From Bog-950 sp044225825 (GTDB lineage Bacteria > Bacteroidota > Bacteroidia > Chitinophagales > LD1), in the NCBI GenBank assembly GCA_044225825.1, contig JBGAIB010000004.1:124001-188000 (forward strand): 64,000 nt of DNA, read 5' to 3'. This document shows, in pieces, positions 26,681-35,973 of the stretch (its first letter is position 1; each line of letters opens with the position of its first letter). A program made the translations under genes and the position numbers. The notes under the pieces were generated by a model. That model did not search any database. It was not told the DNA's origin and saw nothing but the letters and a program-made list of their open reading frames with translations.

Positions 26681-26708
26681 TAAAAAAGCCCTGTTCTTAG
26701 CAGGGCTT
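26681..26708 (-). terminator. Rho-independent terminator, minus strand
   Basis: The 8-bp stem AAGCCCTG/CAGGGCTT with a seven-base loop is followed on the minus strand by TTTTATTTC. It ends the small secreted-protein gene to its right. Confidence 0.75.
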
Positions 26709-26729
26709 ATCTATTTTTAGTTGTATCAA

Positions 26730-27122
26730 TTAGCGATGTTTAATAGTTAGGTTGGCCGATGTAAGGTAAGTTCCTTTGGTAGTATATACCTTAATTTTGT
26801 AGCTGCCCGGGTCAAAGAATACCACTTCCTTCCAGGCAAAGTTCCAGGTATTATCAACCTTTTGTGGCATGCGGGTTATCTCTTCTTCCTTGCCGGCGTC
26901 GTTGAGTAAAAACACGCGGAATTCCATGCCTTCGGTATTAAAGCGGTCGTCGGCCTTCAGTAAAAACTTCAACACACCACCATCCTGGTCAACCATAAAG
27001 GAATTGGACGCCATCTGTGCCCTGCCTTCACTGTTTACATCCTCGCAAAAGGTAAGCGAATACTGGGCTTGGGCAAAATAACTACCGGCCAGTAACAATG
27101 CCGAAACAAAGACCTTTTTCAT
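26730..27122 (-). CDS. Small secreted protein of unknown function
   Basis: A 130-residue exported protein. The signal peptide MKKVFVSALLLAGSYFAQA is cleaved before QYSLTFCEDV. The rest is predicted beta-rich, with alternating strands such as EFRVFLLND and YKIKVYTTKGTYLTSANL, so a small beta-sandwich is plausible. One Cys remains in the mature protein. I do not recognise the family. The start at MKKVFVS gives a clean signal peptide; an upstream in-frame start would add eight residues. It stands alone between two terminators. Confidence 0.7.
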   Translation of the reverse strand: MKKVFVSALLLAGSYFAQAQYSLTFCEDVNSEGRAQMASNSFMVDQDGGVLKFLLKADDRFNTEGMEFRVFLLNDAGKEEEITRMPQKVDNTWNFAWKEVVFFDPGSYKIKVYTTKGTYLTSANLTIKHR

Positions 27123-27305
27123 GCTTTTTGTATTTATCGGTTCCAAAAATACAGGATCGCCTTGCAGCTAAAACCTGCTTGTTTAAGCCTATCCATGTAG
27201 ATAAGCTTACCCGTTTCCATTTTATGCTACAAGTTGCAGCTTGTATCAGGTACGTTTATACGCAAGTGTTCCCAAAAGGTTATATCTCCCTTTTCCAGAA
27301 CCCAC

Positions 27306-27337
27306 AAAAAAAGCCGGAACGCTGCTGCTTCCGGCTT
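27306..27337 (-). terminator. Rho-independent terminator, minus strand
   Basis: A 9-bp stem AAGCCGGAA/TTCCGGCTT with a nine-base loop is followed on the minus strand by seven T residues, ending the msrB transcript. The remaining 27123-27305 gap shows no gene. Confidence 0.82.
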
Positions 27338-27360
27338 GTAGTCAATAGGTTATGTGCGAA

Positions 27361-27897
27361 TTAAGGTTTCTTTTCTTCGGCCTTTTTAAAATCCAGCGAA
27401 ACAGAGTTAACGCAGTAACGCATGCCGGTATTGGTCGGCCCATCATCAAACAGGTGCCCCAGGTGGCCGCCACATTTACCGCACATAATTTCCGTGCGTA
27501 TCATGCCAAAACTGGTATCCACCTTGGTGGTTATTTTGCCCCCTGCAATTTCCCGGTCAAAGCTTGGCCAGCCGCAATGCGAGTCAAATTTCATATCTGA
27601 GGTAAAAAGCTCGTTACCGCACGCGGCACATACATAAACTCCCTTTTCCTTGTTCAGATAATATTTACCTGTAAACGGACGCTCAGTCCCCTTTTCGCGT
27701 AATATATAATACTGATCTTCCGATAGAAGCTTCTTCCACTCTTCTTCGGTTTTTACCACTTTAGTGCTATCAGTTCCGGTGCTATCGTTGTTCATAACCA
27801 TCTGTTTTTGTTGTGTTGAATCGGCAGTTACAGGTTTTTGACCGCAGGCGGTTAGTGCTGTGCATACTGCCATAATAAGAAGCAATTTAATTTTCAT
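27361..27897 (-). CDS. msrB: Lipoprotein peptide-methionine (R)-S-oxide reductase MsrB
   Basis: MsrB reduces methionine-R-sulfoxide in proteins. The 178-residue protein starts with a lipoprotein signal peptide (lipobox LTAC, then GQKPV), so the enzyme is anchored outside the cytoplasm. The SelR domain (about 60-175) has the zinc pairs CAACG and CGKCG, HCGWPSF, GGHLGHLFDDGP and the catalytic Cys in MRYCVNSVSLDF. The start is taken at MKIKLLLIM because it gives a proper signal peptide; a longer in-frame start exists. It is monocistronic with its own terminator. Confidence 0.94.
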   Translation of the reverse strand: MKIKLLLIMAVCTALTACGQKPVTADSTQQKQMVMNNDSTGTDSTKVVKTEEEWKKLLSEDQYYILREKGTERPFTGKYYLNKEKGVYVCAACGNELFTSDMKFDSHCGWPSFDREIAGGKITTKVDTSFGMIRTEIMCGKCGGHLGHLFDDGPTNTGMRYCVNSVSLDFKKAEEKKP

Positions 27898-28015
27898 GTT
27901 CTTGGGCTTTGTTCTATGGTTGGTCGTATAGGTCGTTCTAACCTTACAAACCATCCATTCTAATAACAGTGCCTAACCCGAAATGTTTGATGCCTTGCAC
28001 GGCAGTTAACGCTAA

Positions 28016-29110
28016 TTAATGACCTCCTTTGCGGGCCAGTAGTTCTTTTTCGTAAAGGGCGCAATCGGCATTGCCGGGGTCTGCTAACTTATAGATGGCA
28101 ATTATCTTTTCGGCTCCCGGCAGGTCGTTACTGCTCAGATAGTTCTTACCTAGCGAATAGCAGGCAAGCGATATAAACCCCAGGGCCCGGTCACTTACGG
28201 CATCCGTAGCCGACTTACGTCTCAATTCATCCGTTTTTAACTTCCACCAGTCAAGGTTCTCCACCTGCATGCTCTTCAACAGATATTGTTTCATGTTGTT
28301 CTCAGCAGTAATCGCAGCAAGTTTCGCCTGATCTACCACCACCAGTTTGCTTTTAGCAATCGTTGAAAAGGGAACAAAAGCATTTTCAAAAACGCCCGGT
28401 TCAGGCCATTCGTGTTTCCCTTTCCATTCCAGTAAATAATGTGGGTTCGAAGAGCCGAGCGAGTAATGAAACTGCAGCAAATCACTATAGTTCATGTCGT
28501 GGGTGCCTGCAATTCCTAAAAACGAAATGGGCCTGCTGAAGTTCTGCATCGGCACAATTGCTCCGCAATACACAACATCAGTTACAGTAGGTATGGTATT
28601 GGCTGCCATCATAGCAACCTTTGCGCCTCCGCTAAATCCGCAAAAAGTAATACGTCTGCCATCCAGTTTGTAACGGTGGCTTAAATCGGCTATTAACCGA
28701 CCGGCAATGCTTATACCGGTTTCCAGCGAAGCGCCATTGCGCGATGTGTTGGAGCCTGCCAAAATGGTATTGTATTTATCTGCCAGTTGATGATACTTCT
28801 CCAGCGGTATGCGGCCATCGCCATGAGGGTCAAAAAACACAATAATCGCATGTGGTTGGGTGGTATCGAACCCTTTAGGTAAGTATAAAGCAAAACTATC
28901 GGCAGGGGCATTTTGTACGGCCAGTGAAGGAACCACCATCGCGGGCGACACCTGCACCATCGGCGCATTCGCATCTACTTCCGGTGTAGTAGCCTTCACG
29001 CTGTCTGTAGCGGCTGCGGTTGTAGTATTATTACCTGTGCCTGGTTGTTGCGAACAGGCCATCAGGCACAGCAATAAAAGAAACAGAAAATTGGATTTGA
29101 TGGCTGCCAT
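28016..29110 (-). CDS. Lipoprotein alpha/beta-hydrolase-like protein
   Basis: A 364-residue putative lipoprotein (lipobox LMAC-SQQ). A Thr/Ala-rich linker leads to an alpha/beta-hydrolase core (about 75-260): FALYLPKGFDTTQPHAIIV, then the nucleophile elbow FCGFSGGAK (GxSxG), and a late KGKHEWPEP segment that may supply the catalytic His. The family resembles esterase/PHB-depolymerase-type hydrolases; the substrate is unknown. The C-terminal third is helical and TPR-like. The ATG chosen lies four bases after the upstream phosphoribosyltransferase stop, so the two are probably cotranscribed, though their functions do not obviously relate. Confidence 0.75.
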   Translation of the reverse strand: MAAIKSNFLFLLLLCLMACSQQPGTGNNTTTAAATDSVKATTPEVDANAPMVQVSPAMVVPSLAVQNAPADSFALYLPKGFDTTQPHAIIVFFDPHGDGRIPLEKYHQLADKYNTILAGSNTSRNGASLETGISIAGRLIADLSHRYKLDGRRITFCGFSGGAKVAMMAANTIPTVTDVVYCGAIVPMQNFSRPISFLGIAGTHDMNYSDLLQFHYSLGSSNPHYLLEWKGKHEWPEPGVFENAFVPFSTIAKSKLVVVDQAKLAAITAENNMKQYLLKSMQVENLDWWKLKTDELRRKSATDAVSDRALGFISLACYSLGKNYLSSNDLPGAEKIIAIYKLADPGNADCALYEKELLARKGGH

Positions 29111-29114
29111 AAGG

Positions 29115-29618
29115 TTAGGTAAGGTAGGCTGCTCCATTACCTTTTTCATCAAACTCTACCAATATATGCTCCTGTAGGGTAGTGCTCAGCGATAAGCCCA
29201 CAAAATCGGGAGTAACAGGAAAAAGTTTGTGTTGACGGTCAACCAGCACCGCAGCCTGCACCTTTCGGGGCGAAAACTCCATAATAGGTTTTAATGCGTA
29301 ATACATAGTTTTACCGGTATTGGCTACATCGTCAACCAACAGAACGGTTTTATTATCCAGGCTCAATTTGCCCAGCTCAAGTTCAATTTCCTTTTCCAAA
29401 GGCTGGTGCTTGTTTAATTGCAGCGCAACCAACTTAACCTGCATCCCATCAATCTGTTCAATCTCCTTTTTAAGCTGCGCTGCATAGCGGTAGCCATTGG
29501 GTTTAATCCCTATCACTATCAGTTCCTTTTCATCGTAATTATCTTCTACAATCTGGTAAGCAATGCGTCTGGTTTTTTGTTTTATTTCCTCAGCATTCAG
29601 TATCTGCGTCTTTTTCAT
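29115..29618 (-). CDS. PyrR-like phosphoribosyltransferase
   Basis: A 167-residue type I phosphoribosyltransferase. The PRPP loop VLLVDDVANTGKTM (near residues 92-105) is intact, and VIGIKPNGYRYAAQLKKEIE and VAALQL-type segments match the PyrR/Hpt region. PyrR proteins are pyrimidine attenuation regulators with uracil phosphoribosyltransferase activity, but no attenuator-like leader is visible near pyrE here, so the role may be salvage only. It lies 11 bp downstream of the subtilase gene's stop on the opposite side and upstream of the lipoprotein hydrolase. Confidence 0.8.
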   Translation of the reverse strand: MKKTQILNAEEIKQKTRRIAYQIVEDNYDEKELIVIGIKPNGYRYAAQLKKEIEQIDGMQVKLVALQLNKHQPLEKEIELELGKLSLDNKTVLLVDDVANTGKTMYYALKPIMEFSPRKVQAAVLVDRQHKLFPVTPDFVGLSLSTTLQEHILVEFDEKGNGAAYLT

Positions 29619-29629
29619 TCCTGCTAACT

Positions 29630-32014
29630 TTACTGTATTACTAATTTGCCTGTTTTCATTTTGCGGCCATCCAGTTCAAGTGAATACTGATATACACCCG
29701 CCGGTAAAACGGTGTTTTTATATAAGTAAACATAGATGTCGCGGCGTATTTGTATAACATCCATCAATGCGCCGGCCATGTTGTATATCTTTATCTCACC
29801 GCTATTAAAATCCACACCATTATTCGTTAACTGAAAAGTGGTCTGCTCTTTAAACGGATTCGGCACCGCCTTTAACGCTAGTCTGTCATCCGTTAGTTGT
29901 TTAATTCCGGTAAAGGTGCAACTGCCGTCATTTACGTTTGCATCGGCATTGTAATTGTCCGCTGCAGTATCGGTGCATCCATACACTTTTGCAATGCAGG
30001 TTCCCGAGTCAACATTGGCTGCCGGGTTATAGTTGATACAGGCTGTGTCCGTAGCGCCAAACGTAATGCAGTTTAATCCTACTGTCAGCGCCTTAAAGGC
30101 ATTTACCTTTCCATTGCCGTATTCGGGATTTGGCGTTGTGCCTGTAAACGAATCGCTTACTGCGGTGCAGATAAGGGCTGTTTTAACTTCTTCATACGTA
30201 GCTGTTGGGCGTTTTTGCAGATAAAGCGCAGCAATGCCTGCCACTATCGGCGAAGCCATACTGGTGCCGCCGTTTCGGATATGTTTCTTCGTTACATACA
30301 CTTTCGATTTATTACCACTTACTGCAATAAATGCAGGTTCGCCTACTGTAATAATGGTGCTTCCTGTTGCCATTACATCGGGCTTCAGTCTGCCATCGCG
30401 TGTAGGGCCAAAGCTGCTGGTCGAAAAGCGTTTGCCTACAATTTCGTTATAAGGTGGAGCAGTAAGGTTCACATACACCGAATCGCGGTCCGGATAGCCT
30501 GCGCGGTTACTGTAGTTGCCTACGGTGATAACCTTATCGCTGCACTGCCAGCTCGAAACCAGTGTCTTTAAATAGTCTGAATGGCGGTAATTGGGATCGC
30601 TGATGAATACATGTTGGTTGGAAGGCCCCCCGGTTGAAATGGAGTCAACAAAATCTGCTGAACCAATCAACGAACTGCTGCTCCATAAATCCAGTTTGCC
30701 GCTGCCGCTGGTTTGCAAGCGCCACAGCAATGCTTTGTTATTGGTGTTTATTAATACTTCAATATGATAGCGGTCTTCATCCAGTTCGCCGTGGATAGTT
30801 ATCTGTCCCAGCAGGTTGGCGCCGTTGTAAAGCACTCGGTTAATAATAGTATCCGTAATTTGCCCAAGCTTAAAATTAGCAGGTACACTCATGTAAGCAG
30901 TACGGCCCAAATCAACACCAAGTGTATCGTTGCATCCTATAGCAAAACGGGCATTATTAAAGTTGGCCGAATCAGCCCAAAAATCGAAATACACCTCGTT
31001 ATAGGTAGTGTTGTACTTAAACAGGGTAAAAGCTGAATCAGTGGGTATGTCGTAACCCAGGTGATGTGGTATAGCGCCACCATTACCGAGGGCTGCGACC
31101 AACACACGGCCGTTTGTTTCATCCAGCAAATGTTCAAGCGCGTAAGTCGTTAAATCGCGTCCATCATGCGAACCATAATACGTACCGATGGATGTATTAA
31201 TAACACAGGGCTTACCTAATGCCGAAGCCTTTTTGTAAATGTAAGTAGCTGCATCCACTACGTGATCCAGGAACGCCGCATCGTTTTCGTCTACACGTAC
31301 CGCTATTATCTCCGCTTCAGGAGCAACGCCGGTCAATTCGTTCTCATGCACCGTGCCGCGTGTGCTTAGGCTATTACCTGCCGCTATACCTGCCACACAG
31401 GTACCATGCCCGAAATCACTTAACGGAACGCTGTGGGTACACGTGCCGTTGTTTATATCCAACCAACTCCATTGACTGCCATAATTGTATGGGGCAGGAG
31501 GTAAGGCAGTTGAAACCGTTTGGTCCCATATATACCTTATACGTGTAGTAGTGCTATCCAGCGCATTGCGAAAATCGCCATGCTGCCAGTAAATACCGCC
31601 GTCAATAACGCCTACCACTACACCGGTTCCCTTATAGGCTTGTGGCAGTGGTCCAAAGCCGGCATGTACGCTGTCGATATTGTTTTTAATGCGGGCTGTA
31701 TCCATTAAAAAGGTGCCCTTTGCATTGGCCTGTATCTTCAACACAGCCGGTTCATCACTAAACTTAAGTAGTTGCGCTTCCGGTATTTCAACGGAAGAGA
31801 TGGAATTAAAACCGTACTTATAAATGCCTCCATACTGCTCGGTAAGCGCCTTAATTTGCATTGGCTCGCCTTGTACCAGTAAACCCATCTTTACAGCACG
31901 AATTTCACCGCGCTGCAAGCGGTTCCATAAACGCAAATCAAGTTTATTACCCGATTGAGCAAATGCCAGCAGGCCATACACCGTAAGCAGCAGCAGTAAA
32001 CTGAGTTTTCGCAT
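29630..32014 (-). CDS. T9SS-exported subtilisin-like serine protease
   Basis: A 794-residue secreted S8 peptidase. The signal peptide ends near LAFA-QS (20). The catalytic triad is complete: D138 in VVVGVIDGG, H203 in FGHGTCVAGIAAG and S585 in GGTSMASP. The long gap between His and Ser holds an inserted beta-rich domain (about 340-480). After the protease come two copies of the Bacteroidota NYNPAANVDSGTC/NYNADANVNDGSC module, then a T9SS sorting domain (KAVPNPFKEQTTF ... MKTGKLVIQ). The secreted enzyme probably degrades extracellular protein. It sits between an SprB-repeat protein gene and the phosphoribosyltransferase. Confidence 0.93.
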   Translation of the reverse strand: MRKLSLLLLLTVYGLLAFAQSGNKLDLRLWNRLQRGEIRAVKMGLLVQGEPMQIKALTEQYGGIYKYGFNSISSVEIPEAQLLKFSDEPAVLKIQANAKGTFLMDTARIKNNIDSVHAGFGPLPQAYKGTGVVVGVIDGGIYWQHGDFRNALDSTTTRIRYIWDQTVSTALPPAPYNYGSQWSWLDINNGTCTHSVPLSDFGHGTCVAGIAAGNSLSTRGTVHENELTGVAPEAEIIAVRVDENDAAFLDHVVDAATYIYKKASALGKPCVINTSIGTYYGSHDGRDLTTYALEHLLDETNGRVLVAALGNGGAIPHHLGYDIPTDSAFTLFKYNTTYNEVYFDFWADSANFNNARFAIGCNDTLGVDLGRTAYMSVPANFKLGQITDTIINRVLYNGANLLGQITIHGELDEDRYHIEVLINTNNKALLWRLQTSGSGKLDLWSSSSLIGSADFVDSISTGGPSNQHVFISDPNYRHSDYLKTLVSSWQCSDKVITVGNYSNRAGYPDRDSVYVNLTAPPYNEIVGKRFSTSSFGPTRDGRLKPDVMATGSTIITVGEPAFIAVSGNKSKVYVTKKHIRNGGTSMASPIVAGIAALYLQKRPTATYEEVKTALICTAVSDSFTGTTPNPEYGNGKVNAFKALTVGLNCITFGATDTACINYNPAANVDSGTCIAKVYGCTDTAADNYNADANVNDGSCTFTGIKQLTDDRLALKAVPNPFKEQTTFQLTNNGVDFNSGEIKIYNMAGALMDVIQIRRDIYVYLYKNTVLPAGVYQYSLELDGRKMKTGKLVIQ

Positions 32015-32120
32015 AGTCGTCTTTAACTTCTACAAGTTTACGGTTTTTTTAGGCAATGCAATTTTAGTAGTCCACATGGGGCAGCACCGGCTTATGCACT
32101 TTTGGACACTCCCTTTGCCC

Positions 32121-32154
32121 ACAAAAAAAGCGCGGCTTTTCAGGGCCGCGCTTT
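32121..32154 (-). terminator. Rho-independent terminator, minus strand
   Basis: A 10-bp stem AAAGCGCGGC/GCCGCGCTTT with an eight-base loop is followed on the minus strand by a T-run. It ends the SprB-repeat gene. Confidence 0.83.
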
Positions 32155-32174
32155 CGTTTTAAGGGTCGGTTATC

Positions 32175-34223
32175 TTAGTGTAGTATCTGTAACTTATGCG
32201 TAACCATACTGCCTTCCGTGTCAATAAACCGGCACAGGTATAAGCCATTGGCCAAATTATCAATACTTAGTTGTTCTTCAGCTTTGCGCAACGTAGTTTG
32301 TGCAACTGTTTTACCATCCAGGGTAAGAACTATCAATTGTAAATCATGTTCGGTGGTTTTATGGACGGTAAGTGTATTGTTCGCCGGGTTAGGATAAAAC
32401 TGCAATCGGCTCCATGCCAGATCCGCTATACCGGTTCCGGCATCCACTGTATCGCATAAGGTAACAGTGCATAAGGCCGCATCGCTTACCGTTAAGCAAT
32501 AGCTGCCGCCACCAAGGCTTGGCAGGGTAGCAGTAGTAGCGCCGGTATTCCATAAATAGGTATAGGGGCTGGTGCCACCGCTAACGCTGGAAGCTATGCT
32601 GCCGTCATTGGAAGAGGCGGAACTGGCATTTGTAACGGTTAGCGTAACCTGCAGTCCGGTGCAGGTAGGGTTATTTACAGTATCGCAACCTGTTAAAATA
32701 CAGCCTACAGCATCAGTAGCTGTTACACAGTAAATACCTGCCGGTTCGTTCAACAAACCCTGCGAAGTAGAAAGGTTGTTCCAGAAATAGGTATAAGGCG
32801 ATGTGCCCCCGGCAGGCGAAGCAATAACTGAACCATCAGAACCACCAACGGTAGTAGCGTTGCTTGCCGCCAGGCTCAGTGTAAATGAACTGCAATCCGG
32901 TTGGTTAACAGTTCCACAGGCGCTTGCTATACAACCAGCGTTGTCGCTAACGGTTACGCAATAAGTACCTGCCTGCAGGCCGCTGATAGAACTGGACGAA
33001 GCCGTAGTGTTCCAAACGTAAGAATAAGGGCTGGTGCCATTGGCTGGGGTAGCTGTTGCACTGCCGTTGCTGCCACCTACCATAGTAACGTTACTGGTAG
33101 CAACACTAACAGCAAAGTTGGTACAACTTGGGCTGCTTACAATGCCGCAGGCAGTAGCGGTGCAGCCTGCATTATCGGTAACTGTAACGCAGTAATTGCC
33201 GCTGGCTAACGAAGTAAGGCTAACACTGGTGCCACCGGTAGTCCAGGCATAGGTATATGCAGGATGACCGCCCGTAGCTGTTACCTGGGCAGAACCATCA
33301 CTGGTGCCCGAACCGGAGGTATTCTGCGTAGTAACAGAAGCTGAAAACCCGGTACAAGTAGGGTCGTTAACCTGTGCACAGGCAGTAGCAGTGCAACCGT
33401 TGTTATCGGTAGCGGTAACGCAATAATTGCCCTGAGTTAAGTTGATAATGGTAGCACTGGTAGCAGCAGTACTCCAAAGATATGTGTAAGGCGAGGCACC
33501 ACCGGAAACTGTAGCCACTGCACTGCCATCGGTTCCACTTAAATGAGTGGTAGCCGTACCAGCTGCCGATACGCTGAAACCTGCACAATCAATAAACGCA
33601 AGATCATCCACGTAGAGCACGCTGTTCTGCACCGGGTTGTTAGGAGCGCTGCTCCATAATACAATACGTGCCGTATCAGGTATGTCGCTGGTATAGTAAT
33701 TAATGGTGGCCTCAAACTGCGTGTAGGTGGTAACGTTGGCCGTGTTAATGAAGGTCGCATCACCTACGGTAATTTGATTAGCACCCTGGCGCTTAAAAAG
33801 GTACACCTCCACACGGTTCGTATCGCTGGCGGCGGGGGTACCCTTAAACCAGCCTCTTATTTTTATTGGGCGGCCTGTATAAGGGAATCCACCTTCCAAT
33901 TCCTGTGTGTTGGTGTTGATGGTACCTGTTACGGCAGCACCCGGCGCAGTAGCATTCGCAAACGAAATATACTTTGTGGTTAATTTAATGGCTGCAGTGC
34001 CGCTGTGGACATCAGCCCCGGCGGTTGCCTTTTCAACCGTGTAAACCGAAATTAGATTGGTAGCACCGTTCAATGTGCCCCAGCTATCAGGCTCAGTATA
34101 GGCAGGAAATCCCTGGCTATGCCAGTTCTCAAACCCGGGGTTTGGTATCTGTGCAAGGGCCATTATACAACTGGCCGGAAGCAATACAAGGGTTAAAAAA
34201 AATAACTTGTAATTTTTGGTCAT
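32175..34223 (-). CDS. T9SS-exported protein with five SprB repeats
   Basis: A 682-residue secreted protein. After the signal peptide comes an N-terminal beta-sandwich (about 25-210) beginning IPNPGFENWHSQGFPAYTEP, which resembles carbohydrate-binding/PCMD-type domains. Five ~57-residue SprB repeats follow, each with GGxxPYTYxW and YCVTVxDxxGC-T cores and paired cysteines. A T9SS sorting domain (FYPNPANNTLTV ... MVTHKLQILH) ends the protein. SprB repeats are named after the gliding adhesin of Flavobacterium; a role in adhesion is plausible, but no motility gene is nearby. It diverges from the copper monooxygenase gene across about 45 bp. Confidence 0.86.
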   Translation of the reverse strand: MTKNYKLFFLTLVLLPASCIMALAQIPNPGFENWHSQGFPAYTEPDSWGTLNGATNLISVYTVEKATAGADVHSGTAAIKLTTKYISFANATAPGAAVTGTINTNTQELEGGFPYTGRPIKIRGWFKGTPAASDTNRVEVYLFKRQGANQITVGDATFINTANVTTYTQFEATINYYTSDIPDTARIVLWSSAPNNPVQNSVLYVDDLAFIDCAGFSVSAAGTATTHLSGTDGSAVATVSGGASPYTYLWSTAATSATIINLTQGNYCVTATDNNGCTATACAQVNDPTCTGFSASVTTQNTSGSGTSDGSAQVTATGGHPAYTYAWTTGGTSVSLTSLASGNYCVTVTDNAGCTATACGIVSSPSCTNFAVSVATSNVTMVGGSNGSATATPANGTSPYSYVWNTTASSSSISGLQAGTYCVTVSDNAGCIASACGTVNQPDCSSFTLSLAASNATTVGGSDGSVIASPAGGTSPYTYFWNNLSTSQGLLNEPAGIYCVTATDAVGCILTGCDTVNNPTCTGLQVTLTVTNASSASSNDGSIASSVSGGTSPYTYLWNTGATTATLPSLGGGSYCLTVSDAALCTVTLCDTVDAGTGIADLAWSRLQFYPNPANNTLTVHKTTEHDLQLIVLTLDGKTVAQTTLRKAEEQLSIDNLANGLYLCRFIDTEGSMVTHKLQILH

Positions 34224-34267
34224 AAGGGTTTAATTTGGTGGTGGAAGTTAAAACAAAAACCAACTGC

Positions 34268-35911
34268 ATGAAAAAAATTTACTTAATGGTATTGCTTAGT
34301 TTAGGGATGCGTGCTTTTGCACAAAGTACCTACGACCGGGTATACACCATTCTGCAAGCCAATTGTACCGGCAACTGCCACAACAGTGCCAGTCACTTAG
34401 GTAATCTCGACCTAAGCGGTAACCACCAGGGAGTATATAATGCGCTGGTAGAAGTAACACCAACCAATGCGGCGGCGGCCACTGCAGGTAATTTCCGTAT
34501 CGATCCCGGCGACCCGCGCAATAGCTTCCTTTTTAAAAAAGTACATCGCGGTCTCGATGCTAATCTTAGCTTAACTGCTGCCGAAAATCCTTCCACCCAC
34601 GATACGCTTACTGCACTTACACAAGTGGAGCGCGAAATGATCCGTCAGTGGATTTTGTTTGGTGCGAAGGATACCGGTACCTGGGTTAGCGAGGCTACTA
34701 TTACTGGCTTTTATGTGGGCCAGGGCGGCCAGCCACGCGTGCAGCCTTTAGCGCCGCCTGCTCCGGGCCAGGGTGTGCAGTTACACTGGGGCCCCGTATT
34801 TATGCAACCGGGCGCAGAGTGGGAATACAACAACAAACACTACGTACGGAATACCGGTCAGATAGATGTTACGCACATGAACACCGTAATGAACGACGAA
34901 TCGCACCATTATGCCTTATTTAAATACTGGCCGGGGCACGATACGCTGCCCATGTTCAGCAAGGGTATGCATAAGGTAAATAACATTGGTGACGAGGCTA
35001 TTTTGTTTTACAATACCGATGTAGTAGCCCAGTGGCCTAATGGTATTGATATCCAGTTTCCGCAAGGCACCGCTTTAGTTTGGGGCGATAAAACGGTTAT
35101 GAGCATCAGCTATCACCTGATCAACTATAACGACTCCATCATTGCAGCCGAAACTTACACCAACCTGTTTTACGAACCGCATAATGCCGCTGTAAACCCT
35201 ATACTAACTGCACCCATCCGTTATGGTGGTAACGATGTAGGCTCCCTGGTAGTTTTCGGTAACGATCAGGATACCACTTTTGTAATTGATCAGCATGACC
35301 CTGATTCTGCCTTCCTATGGAACATCATCAGCATGCAGGCCCATACGCATAAACTGGGTACCGACTATAATGTGTGGACCCGCAAACTCAACGGCCAAAA
35401 GGATAGCCTGGTTTACGATGGCAGCTACGATGCTACGTATACCTACGATCAGGGCATTTATATCTGGAACGATCCTCCCTACCGTCGCTTCGATCCGCCC
35501 ATGCCGGTGGATATGACCCGTGGTTTTATTCACGAGGCTACCTTCCATAATCCCGGCCCCGATACCGTGGGCTTTGGTTTAACTGCTGACGATGAAATGT
35601 ATGTAACCTTTATTGTGTATTATAAAACCGATTATACCACGGCACAAAACATTTTTGCCGACGATAATCTCAAGTGTTTCCCGAACCCCTCTGCCGGATG
35701 GTGCTCCATTGAGTTAAAGGAAAACATGGTGCCGGGTACGATGCAGTTTAAACTCTACGACCTCCTCGGTAACGAAGTGGCCGGCATGGATAACATAACC
35801 GAACGAAGGTTCGGGGTAGATGTAAGTGCACTCAGCAGCGGCTACTATATCTACCGTCTTTACAACAATGGTCAACCGGCCGCTTCCGGTAAAATAGCTG
35901 TTGAACGATAA
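34268..35911 (+). CDS. T9SS-exported PHM-like copper monooxygenase with N-terminal CxxxCH domain
   Basis: A 547-residue secreted protein. The signal peptide ends at AFA-Q (19). The N-terminal domain (about 20-135) resembles the PSCyt1-type cytochrome domain but carries CTGNCH (C33, C37, H38), the rare CxxxCH form of a heme-c site. The central domains match copper type II monooxygenases of the peptidylglycine-hydroxylase fold: H213-H214, H283, H359 and H361 (AHTHKLG) and M444 (DDEMYVTFIVYY) correspond to the CuH and CuM ligands, with similar spacing. A T9SS sorting domain ends it. The substrate is unknown. A terminator follows. The start MKKIYLMVLL gives a normal signal peptide. Confidence 0.85.
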   Translation: MKKIYLMVLLSLGMRAFAQSTYDRVYTILQANCTGNCHNSASHLGNLDLSGNHQGVYNALVEVTPTNAAAATAGNFRIDPGDPRNSFLFKKVHRGLDANLSLTAAENPSTHDTLTALTQVEREMIRQWILFGAKDTGTWVSEATITGFYVGQGGQPRVQPLAPPAPGQGVQLHWGPVFMQPGAEWEYNNKHYVRNTGQIDVTHMNTVMNDESHHYALFKYWPGHDTLPMFSKGMHKVNNIGDEAILFYNTDVVAQWPNGIDIQFPQGTALVWGDKTVMSISYHLINYNDSIIAAETYTNLFYEPHNAAVNPILTAPIRYGGNDVGSLVVFGNDQDTTFVIDQHDPDSAFLWNIISMQAHTHKLGTDYNVWTRKLNGQKDSLVYDGSYDATYTYDQGIYIWNDPPYRRFDPPMPVDMTRGFIHEATFHNPGPDTVGFGLTADDEMYVTFIVYYKTDYTTAQNIFADDNLKCFPNPSAGWCSIELKENMVPGTMQFKLYDLLGNEVAGMDNITERRFGVDVSALSSGYYIYRLYNNGQPAASGKIAVER

Positions 35912-35929
35912 TAATAAATCATAATTGGT

Positions 35930-35962
35930 ATGGATGGCCCTGTAAGGCCATCCATTTTATTT
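35930..35962 (+). terminator. Rho-independent terminator
   Basis: A 10-bp stem ATGGATGGCC/GGCCATCCAT with a six-base loop is followed by TTTATTTAA. It separates the copper monooxygenase gene from the CxxCH gene downstream, though read-through is possible. Confidence 0.75.
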
Positions 35963-35973
35963 AAATAATAAGC

